A stretch of 12,007 nucleotides of DNA from NCBI GenBank assembly GCA_945866245.1, contig CAMBGW010000021.1, positions 1 through 12,007 on the forward strand. The letters run 5' to 3'. This DNA comes from Verrucomicrobia subdivision 6 bacterium (GTDB lineage: Bacteria; Verrucomicrobiota; Verrucomicrobiia; Methylacidiphilales; Verrucolacustridaceae). Below the pieces are notes generated by a model that was not told the DNA's origin, did no database searches, and saw only the letters and a program-made list of their open reading frames with translations. Position 1 is the stretch's first letter. Each line of letters starts with the position of its first letter. Made by a program: the position numbers and the translations under genes. This document shows, in pieces, positions 6,640 through 12,007 of the stretch.

Positions 6640-8340
6640 ATGAAAAAGAGTAAACCGCAAGTTCGACGATGGTCGGGGCCATTAGTGGATGGGATGGAGC
6701 GGGCTCCGAGCCGTGCCATGCTTCATGCGGTGGGGTTTGAGCAGGAGGATTTTTCCAAACCGCAAGTTGGGATCGCTTCGACTTGGAGTCAGGTGACCCC
6801 GTGTAATTCGCATATCGATGAGTTGGCAAAGGAGGCGGCGGAGGGTGCGAATGAGGCGGGGGGCAAAGCGCTCATTTTTAATACGATTACGATTTCGGAT
6901 GGCATCTCGATGGGGACGGAGGGAATGAAGTATTCATTGGTTTCTCGGGAAGTGATTGCGGATTCGATTGAGACGGTGGTGGGGTGTGAGGGGTTTGACG
7001 CCTTGGTGGCGTTGGGGGGATGTGACAAAAACATGCCGGGCTGTGTGATGGCGATGTTGCGGTTGAATCGGCCGGCGGTTTTTGTTTATGGGGGAACGAT
7101 CTTGCCGGGGTGTTTAGGAAAAAAAGAGTTGGATATTGTCAGCGTGTTTGAAGCGGTGGGGCAGCGGGCGAAGGGTTCGATCACAGAGGAGCAGTTGGGA
7201 GAGATTGAAAGGTGTGCCATTCCTGGTCCGGGTTCATGTGGGGGAATGTACACGGCGAACACGATGGCCTGTGCCATTGAGGCGATGGGGCTGAGCCTGC
7301 CGAACAGTTCGGCGATGACGGCTGTTTCCCAGAATAAAAAGATGGATGCAAAAGAGGCGGGGAAAGCGGCCATGGCTCTGGCGCAGAGGGGAATTTGTCC
7401 CAAGGATATTGTCACGAGGAAGGCGTTGGAGAACGCGATTGTGGTGATTACGGCCTTGGGAGGATCAACGAATGCGGTGCTCCATTTCTTGGCGATTGCC
7501 CATGCGGCAGGAGTGAAGTTGGAGATCGAGGATATTCATAAAATTGGTCAGAAGGTTCCGGTGCTGGCGGATCTGAAGCCGAGTGGAAAGTATGTCATGG
7601 CGGAGCTGGTGAGAATCGGGGGCTTAGTTCCTTTGATGAAGAGGTTGCTGGATCGAGGGTTGTTGCATGGGGAGTGTCTGACGGTGACGGGAAAGACAGT
7701 GGCAGAGAATCTGAAATATGTGGGGGATTATCCAAAGGGGCAGGATGTGATTCGGCCGTTTTCGGATCCAATCAAGAAGACGGGGCATCTAGTTATTTTG
7801 CGAGGCAATTTGGCTCCGGGGGGTGCAGTGGCCAAGATCAGTGGGAAGGAGGGGGAGAAGTTCGAGGGGAGAGCGAAGGTGTTTGGGTCGGAGGAGGAAT
7901 CGATGAAGGCCATTTTGGCTCGAAAGATTCAGAAAGGGGATGTGGTGGTGATTCGTTATGAGGGGCCGAGGGGTGGTCCGGGAATGCGGGAGATGTTAGC
8001 GCCGACGAGTGCGATTATGGGGCAGGGGCTAGGGAAAGAGGTGGCCTTGATCACCGATGGGAGATTTTCTGGGGGAACGCACGGATTTGTGGTGGGACAC
8101 ATTACCCCCGAGGCGTATGACGGCGGGCCCTTGGCGATGGTGAAGAACGGGGATCGAATTGTGATTGATGCAAAGAGCAGAAAGATGGTGCTGGATATTT
8201 CCGGGGCAGAGATGAAAAAAAGAACGAAGGCATGGAAAAAGCCAAAACCCAAATATACTCGTGGTGTCTTGGCAAAGTTTGCACATTTGGCGGCGGATGC
8301 ATCTCACGGGGCGGTCACGGATGAGGGGCTGAGTCCTTAA
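6640..8340 (+). CDS. ilvD: Dihydroxy-acid dehydratase
   Basis: Iron-sulfur enzyme that dehydrates 2,3-dihydroxy-isovalerate and 2,3-dihydroxy-3-methylvalerate to the keto acids of valine, leucine, isoleucine and pantothenate synthesis. From ATG 6640 it has 566 residues, the normal length. Signatures seen are GGCDKNMPGC (cluster-ligand Cys pair), PGPGSCGGMYTANTM (third Cys), LGGSTNAVLH, GGPGMREMLAPTS and ITDGRFSGGTHG. Substrate loops near the N-terminus (CNSHIDELA, ISDGISMGTEGM) are intact. I chose ATG 6640, giving MKKSKPQVRRWSG, over the upstream in-frame TTG at 6598, which would add 14 residues not expected in the family; the Shine-Dalgarno is weak (TTGGAAAT). It lies 60 bp after the thioesterase gene and directly abuts the next gene. 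No other ilv or leu gene is in the window. Confidence 0.97.
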   Translation: MKKSKPQVRRWSGPLVDGMERAPSRAMLHAVGFEQEDFSKPQVGIASTWSQVTPCNSHIDELAKEAAEGANEAGGKALIFNTITISDGISMGTEGMKYSLVSREVIADSIETVVGCEGFDALVALGGCDKNMPGCVMAMLRLNRPAVFVYGGTILPGCLGKKELDIVSVFEAVGQRAKGSITEEQLGEIERCAIPGPGSCGGMYTANTMACAIEAMGLSLPNSSAMTAVSQNKKMDAKEAGKAAMALAQRGICPKDIVTRKALENAIVVITALGGSTNAVLHFLAIAHAAGVKLEIEDIHKIGQKVPVLADLKPSGKYVMAELVRIGGLVPLMKRLLDRGLLHGECLTVTGKTVAENLKYVGDYPKGQDVIRPFSDPIKKTGHLVILRGNLAPGGAVAKISGKEGEKFEGRAKVFGSEEESMKAILARKIQKGDVVVIRYEGPRGGPGMREMLAPTSAIMGQGLGKEVALITDGRFSGGTHGFVVGHITPEAYDGGPLAMVKNGDRIVIDAKSRKMVLDISGAEMKKRTKAWKKPKPKYTRGVLAKFAHLAADASHGAVTDEGLSP

Positions 8341-8985
8341 TTGAAACGAGGTGGTTGGGGTGCGGCAGCGATCTTTCTAGGAATTGTCATTTTATTAGGG
8401 ATGGGGGTGAGGGCGTGTCTGGATCTGCCTTCGAAAATAGCCTCGCGAACGGCGACAGGTGTGCGGGAGGGAGTGGCGGAGGTTTTTGTCGATCTGTTGC
8501 ATGTGAGGCCGGAGATTCGAGAGGGGACTAAAGTGGTTTGGGGGCAAACCTCGGCACGTTCTGAAGTGATTGTGGCGGCGAAGAAAATCGAGGTGGGATA
8601 TGATTGGGAGCATCGCTGGTTGGGGAGTCGGAAAGTGATTCGATTGACACAGTCTTTTGAGTTGAAGGCGGGTTTTGATTTGGGAAAGCCGTTTTGGGTT
8701 GAGGTAGGGCCCAAAGAGGGCGAAGCGACAGCTCACTTGCCTGCGCCGGAGATTTTGGCAGTGACGCCGGTGGGAAAAGTTTCTTATCGGGATGAGGACG
8801 GTTGGTGGAACAAAGTGACCAATGAAGATCGATCTTCGGCTTACCAGAGCATGGCGGTAGAGGCGCGAAAGCAGGGGGAGAAGGGCTCTTTGTTGGAGGA
8901 GGCAAAGGAGATGACGGGGAGTCGGCTGACCGACTTGGCTCGTGCGAAGAAGATTCGATTGCAACTGGACTACCCGAAACTGTGA
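8341..8985 (+). CDS. Membrane-anchored DUF4230-like protein
   Basis: The 214-residue product starts with a basic MKR and a hydrophobic segment (7-26), so it is probably a single-pass or signal-anchor protein with its bulk outside the cytoplasm. The middle and C-terminal parts resemble DUF4230 proteins: a beta-rich stretch, AGFDL (110-114), a HLPAPEIL motif (132-139), then an amphipathic helical tail with regularly spaced Ala/Lys/Glu (165-203). Function of that family is not known, and I assign it from remembered motif shape. The start is a TTG placed directly after the ilvD TAA with no intervening base; the only nearby alternative, ATG 8401, would remove the membrane segment. It probably shares the ilvD transcript, and the VWA gene follows 22 bp later. 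Confidence 0.7.
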   Translation: MKRGGWGAAAIFLGIVILLGMGVRACLDLPSKIASRTATGVREGVAEVFVDLLHVRPEIREGTKVVWGQTSARSEVIVAAKKIEVGYDWEHRWLGSRKVIRLTQSFELKAGFDLGKPFWVEVGPKEGEATAHLPAPEILAVTPVGKVSYRDEDGWWNKVTNEDRSSAYQSMAVEARKQGEKGSLLEEAKEMTGSRLTDLARAKKIRLQLDYPKL

Positions 8986-9007
8986 TCGGCATGATGGTAG
9001 GGTAACG

Positions 9008-10165
9008 ATGAGCGCTCCTGTTTCGCCTTCAGCAAAGATGCCCTCAAGGGAAGGAAAGAAGGAGCTTCCAAGAGGGATGGATTGGAAGAGTTTTTTTAAG
9101 AAGACGATTGTGATCGTTTTTCTTTTTTCGCTGGCTGTGCACGTTCTGCTCTTGATTGCTTTTGGAGGGGTGACGCTATTTCAGGGGCGGATACCAAGCC
9201 CGCAATTCACAGCTCAAAATACAGTTGGTGAGGCTGCAGCGACACCCATTGCCCCGCCCGAAGAAGAGATGGTTCAGGAGGAGAGGGCGGCTGATACAAA
9301 TCAGCAGGATGAAGCGCCGACAGCGGAGGAGTCGGCTCCTCCGCTCGAAATGATGACGACGCCGGGGGGAGCAAGCTGGGCGCCTGCTACTCCGAAGGAT
9401 ATGAAAACATATCTGAATGGAAATGTGGGAAGAACAAGCGCGGAAGGGCAAGCAAGTTCAGGGAGAAGCAGTGGCTCAGGAAGAAAATCATCATTCTTTG
9501 GAATCAATATCGATCAAAAAACCCCGCGAATCATTCTATTGCTTGATACATCCGATACTATGTTCAAACGAAAGCGAGGAGCGGACACCTATACGTATGA
9601 TTACGGAGTCATCAAAAAGGAAGCTTGTGATTTAATCAAAAATCTTGAAGAAACCGCCCAATTTAATGTGGTTCTGTACGAGGGCGGGGCTGTGGCCTTT
9701 CAAAAAAATATGGTGGTCTTAAGCGACAGCTTAAAGAGCGAAGTTATCCAGTGGATCTCCGATATCGATGAAAATCCCAGCAAAAGCATTAAAGAACGTC
9801 AAGGCAATGACACGCTTTTTGAGGGGGGTGGCACCCGCTTGGACACAGGGCTATCGCTAGCTTTTCGTTATGACCCTACCACAATTTTTCTTTTGACGGA
9901 CGGAGATGCGAATATTCGAAATGGAAAAGAATCAAAAAAACTGAAGGAGGAAGACATTATTCCTCTGATCAAGCAACTGCAGAGTAAGCAGAAAAAATCT
10001 GCGACAATCCATGTCATTTATTATCAAACAAAAGAGGCGAAAGAGTCTGAGACAGAGCTTGTTAAGGCTATTGCCGCGCAAGGTCGTGGCACATTCAAAG
10101 TCGTCAAAGCTCAAATGGTAGGCACGGATAAAGTCAAAAAAGATGTTGAAGAGAAAAAAAAGTAA
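9008..10165 (+). CDS. Membrane-anchored von Willebrand factor A (VWA) domain protein
   Basis: The 385-residue protein has a basic cytoplasmic N-terminus (1-32), one membrane segment (33-58, SLAVHVLLLIAFG, like TonB-type anchors), a Pro/Glu/Gln-rich linker (75-118), a Gly/Ser-rich stretch (140-162) and a VWA domain (about 172-368). The MIDAS metal site is readable: Asp180-x-Ser182-x-Thr184 in LLLDTSDTM, Thr276 in GGGTRLDTG and Asp298 in LLTDGD. Such domains bind divalent metal and protein partners, here probably in the periplasm. The start ATG 9008 has TAGGG 5 nt before it. The tail is Lys/Glu-rich (KKDVEEKKK). Codon use is much more A-rich, and the G-over-C skew of the preceding genes is lost. 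Role and partner are unknown; DUF4230 is the nearest neighbour. Confidence 0.85.
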   Translation: MSAPVSPSAKMPSREGKKELPRGMDWKSFFKKTIVIVFLFSLAVHVLLLIAFGGVTLFQGRIPSPQFTAQNTVGEAAATPIAPPEEEMVQEERAADTNQQDEAPTAEESAPPLEMMTTPGGASWAPATPKDMKTYLNGNVGRTSAEGQASSGRSSGSGRKSSFFGINIDQKTPRIILLLDTSDTMFKRKRGADTYTYDYGVIKKEACDLIKNLEETAQFNVVLYEGGAVAFQKNMVVLSDSLKSEVIQWISDIDENPSKSIKERQGNDTLFEGGGTRLDTGLSLAFRYDPTTIFLLTDGDANIRNGKESKKLKEEDIIPLIKQLQSKQKKSATIHVIYYQTKEAKESETELVKAIAAQGRGTFKVVKAQMVGTDKVKKDVEEKKK

Positions 10166-10324
10166 GAGCCAATATTTGATTCTCAGGATTGCCCCCGGCT
10201 GAAGTAGGAATCACAACTATCTTTTTCTTGCCGATGAGGTGAACCAAGTATCGAGGCATTCGATGCGTCTTAAGAGCGGGCAAGTAAACGCAAAAGACTC
10301 CTCTTTCGGATTTGAGAAATAGAT
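10166..10324. other. Convergent spacer with long-range inverted repeat
   Basis: This spacer lies between the ends of the VWA gene and the MFS transporter gene. It holds an inner hairpin ATCGA-GGCAT-TCGAT (10250-10264) nested in CTTGCC (10227-10232) and GGCAAG (10279-10284), and a weak AAAGA-CTCC-TCTTT near 10294. None is followed by a T-run in the direction needed for a standard intrinsic terminator; the T-run at 10222-10226 comes before the stem on the + strand. A stop-free stretch from about 10203 to 10322 on the + strand has no convincing start or Shine-Dalgarno. I therefore call no gene here. Confidence 0.35.
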
Positions 10325-11689
10325 CTAAGTGGGAGGAACGTAGTCCTTAGGGCCGCCGAGTTTCATGAACTTGGCGTGGACAATGAGTCCTAGGATGACA
10401 GCTAAAAAGGCTAATGAGGATGAGGCGATGAAGGTGAGGCGGTAGTACTTTCCTGTAAAATCAATCAGATGGCCGACAATCGGGCCAAAGGTCATGATTC
10501 CTAGTCCAATGAACATATTTAAAGCGGAGTAAAACTGGGAGAAGTTCTCCTTCGGAAACATTCGCAGGGGCAGGGAGGCGGAGCTGGTGAACCAAGCGCC
10601 AGAAAGCACCCCGTGCAGGATAAAGAAAACAGAGAAGATCGAAGCATTGGTGGAGAAGATTGCCCCTGCTGCGGTCACTAGGGCGTAAAGTGAGATAACG
10701 ATAAGGGAGGTGCGGAGGGGGTGAAACTTATCGGCCAGCATTCCCAATGGGTAGGAGAGAACAAGGGAACAGCCGTAGGTTAAGGCGAGGCACTTTCCGT
10801 AAAAACTCATATCCATGGCCAGGCTTTTGGCGAAGAAAACGCTAAAGTGGTTCACGCCGATGAAAGCGATCCAGGGAAGCGCTATGGAGACAAATACCCA
10901 GAGGTAGTAGGGCTTGCTGAAGCATTCGTGGAAGTACGTCCGGGCGGCGATGAAGAAATTTCCGGCACCCTCCTTGGGTTGAGGAGGAGGGGCATACTCT
11001 CCTTCCTTCACCTTGAGGCACATCATGGTGAAGCTGAGGCCATAGACGAGGCCGATCCCGATAAAGACGAGGGGAAAATGCTGCTCCGCTTTGCCGAAGA
11101 TATAGTAGTTAAAGAGAATACTGGCGATCAGGCTGATCGCGCGGAAAACTCCGTAGAATCTTCCGAGCAGGGAGCTTGGAACCACGTCATTGATCAGGCC
11201 GTAGAAGACTGCATTGGCCACCACCGTCGCCAGTTCGAACACGCCCCAACCCAACCCAATAATGATCAGGGTGCATGTGGAAAGGCTAGGGGAATACTGT
11301 CCTAATCCTTGATGAAGAAGATCGCCGAGCTGTGGGCTGAAGGCCACTGCGACCATAGAGAGGACGACGAAAGGAATGTGAATGGCTAAAAAGGGAATTC
11401 GTCTACCCCAACGACTGCGATGTCGATCGCTGCGGTAGCTGATAATTGGGCCGATGAGCAGGATCATCGCGTAGGGGAGAGTCGAGATCAGGAGGCTGGA
11501 GACAAAATTGGACGCGCCAAACTTTTGAAAAAGAAGCTGCATGACGCTCGGAACGGAGCGGTCGCGCAAAGACCAAGCTACGTCACCCCAAAGAAGCCAG
11601 AAGGTAAGCGTGGCGAGTCCGAGGCCGGTGTAGGCGAGGGTTCCTACCTGCCACTTTCCACGAGCGGCTGAAGATGTGGTTTGGCTCAC
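10325..11689 (-). CDS. MFS transporter, GPH/SLC45-like sugar transporter
   Basis: A 454-residue polytopic inner-membrane protein with about twelve hydrophobic segments. The motif SDRHRSRWGRR (87-97) between the second and third helices is the MFS loop signature in the form seen in sugar:cation symporters of the GPH and sucrose-transporter-like groups; a second, weaker copy (GMLADKFHPLR) sits in the C-terminal half. It probably imports a sugar or sugar derivative with a cation, but the substrate cannot be read. The start is GTG at 11689: the in-frame TAG just upstream (the kinase stop) rules out anything longer, and the next Met would delete the first helix. No Shine-Dalgarno is apparent. It follows the kdgK stop by 9 nt, so the two are probably co-transcribed and functionally linked to sugar-acid catabolism. 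Confidence 0.88.
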   Translation of the reverse strand: MSQTTSSAARGKWQVGTLAYTGLGLATLTFWLLWGDVAWSLRDRSVPSVMQLLFQKFGASNFVSSLLISTLPYAMILLIGPIISYRSDRHRSRWGRRIPFLAIHIPFVVLSMVAVAFSPQLGDLLHQGLGQYSPSLSTCTLIIIGLGWGVFELATVVANAVFYGLINDVVPSSLLGRFYGVFRAISLIASILFNYYIFGKAEQHFPLVFIGIGLVYGLSFTMMCLKVKEGEYAPPPQPKEGAGNFFIAARTYFHECFSKPYYLWVFVSIALPWIAFIGVNHFSVFFAKSLAMDMSFYGKCLALTYGCSLVLSYPLGMLADKFHPLRTSLIVISLYALVTAAGAIFSTNASIFSVFFILHGVLSGAWFTSSASLPLRMFPKENFSQFYSALNMFIGLGIMTFGPIVGHLIDFTGKYYRLTFIASSSLAFLAVILGLIVHAKFMKLGGPKDYVPPT

Positions 11690-11698
11690 AAAAGGGGT

Positions 11699-12007
11699 CT
11701 AGCGATCGACTCTTGCCCCACCGCCCCCAACCAGTTTTTCGACTTCGGAAAGGGAAGCCATCGAAGTATCGCCAGGGGTGGTCATGGCTAGGGCTCCGTG
11801 GGCAGCGCCATATTCCACGGCTTTCTGGGGGTCTCCAAATTTTAAAAATCCGTAGATGAGACCTGAGGCAAAACTGTCTCCGCCACCGACCCGATCCATG
11901 ATTTCGAGGTTCGGACGCTGTTGAGATTCGTAAAACTTTCCGCCAGCCCAAAGAATCGCACTCCAGTCGTTGACCGTGGCTGATTTTACTCCCCGCAAGG
12001 TCGTGGC
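11699..12007 (-). CDS. kdgK: 2-keto-3-deoxygluconate kinase, C-terminal part (cut by window edge)
   Basis: The last 102 residues of a PfkB/ribokinase-family kinase are visible; the rest lies past the right edge. The PfkB C-terminal signature MDRVGGGDSFASGLIYG contains the catalytic Asp (residue 44 of the visible part) in GGGDSF. The preceding text TLRGVKSATVNDWSAILW and GKFYES resembles 2-dehydro-3-deoxygluconokinases more than fructokinases or ribokinases, which suggests phosphorylation of KDG to KDPG ahead of KDPG aldolase in uronate or Entner-Doudoroff catabolism. The tail is Gly-rich (VGGGGARVDR). It is followed 9 nt later by the MFS transporter gene. The family is sure; the KDG specificity is a motif-level judgement. 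Confidence 0.85.
   Translation of the reverse strand, partial: ATTLRGVKSATVNDWSAILWAGGKFYESQQRPNLEIMDRVGGGDSFASGLIYGFLKFGDPQKAVEYGAAHGALAMTTPGDTSMASLSEVEKLVGGGGARVDR

Noticed and set aside
8991..9005. Four-codon mini-ORF (ATG ATG GTA GGG TAA) before the VWA gene
   Set aside because: It is too short to distinguish from chance, and its last bases serve as the likely Shine-Dalgarno region of the VWA gene.
8942..9007. Upstream extension of the VWA protein into the DUF4230 gene
   Set aside because: It would overlap the preceding coding region with unrelated Arg/Cys-rich text, whereas ATG 9008 has a TAGGG site 5 nt before it.

Overview
This 12 kb window is a gene-dense bacterial chromosomal segment carrying mostly housekeeping metabolism. 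I see no insertion sequence, CRISPR array, tRNA or rRNA, and no clear mobile-element boundary. Moderate-to-high GC, a Gram-negative-type set of genes (TonB-like membrane anchor, DUF4230 protein, PPK2, class III cyclase) and the overall style suggest a Verrucomicrobiota/PVC-type bacterium. This is a low-confidence impression, not a demonstrated assignment. The + strand is strongly G-rich over C from about 1 to 9000 whichever way the genes point, which suggests a replication-strand bias.

Layout. Positions 1-1231 (minus strand) hold a CPBP-family membrane protease gene coupled by a 4-base ATGA overlap to the 5' part of a thiamine-monophosphate kinase gene (thiL), which is cut by the left edge. 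A 190-bp divergent intergenic region follows, with an AT-rich half and a GC-rich half full of small hairpins and an imperfect tandem repeat. Next on the plus strand is a membrane-bound class III adenylyl cyclase (two membrane segments, HAMP, catalytic domain). It ends 3 nt from the convergent end of zwf. The minus-strand pair pgl-zwf (ATGA overlap) encodes the oxidative pentose-phosphate entry steps: glucose-6-phosphate to 6-phosphogluconolactone to 6-phosphogluconate.

From a 90-bp divergent spacer at 5360-5449 a plus-strand cluster runs to 10165: a PPK2 polyphosphate kinase, a hotdog acyl-CoA thioesterase (GTGA overlap), ilvD (branched-chain amino acid and pantothenate synthesis), a membrane-anchored DUF4230-like protein that starts directly after the ilvD stop, and a membrane-anchored von Willebrand factor A (VWA) protein. 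The spacing suggests one or two transcripts. The VWA gene is A-rich and loses the G-over-C skew of its neighbours, so it is the most distinctive gene here by composition.

The right end (minus strand) holds a sugar-type MFS/GPH-like transporter gene 9 nt downstream of the 3' part of a 2-keto-3-deoxygluconate kinase gene cut by the right edge, which looks like a uronate/sugar-acid uptake and catabolism unit.

No clearly new system is evident. The least explained parts are the DUF4230/VWA pair, the GC-rich hairpin element at 1306-1391, and the short convergent spacer at 10166-10324.
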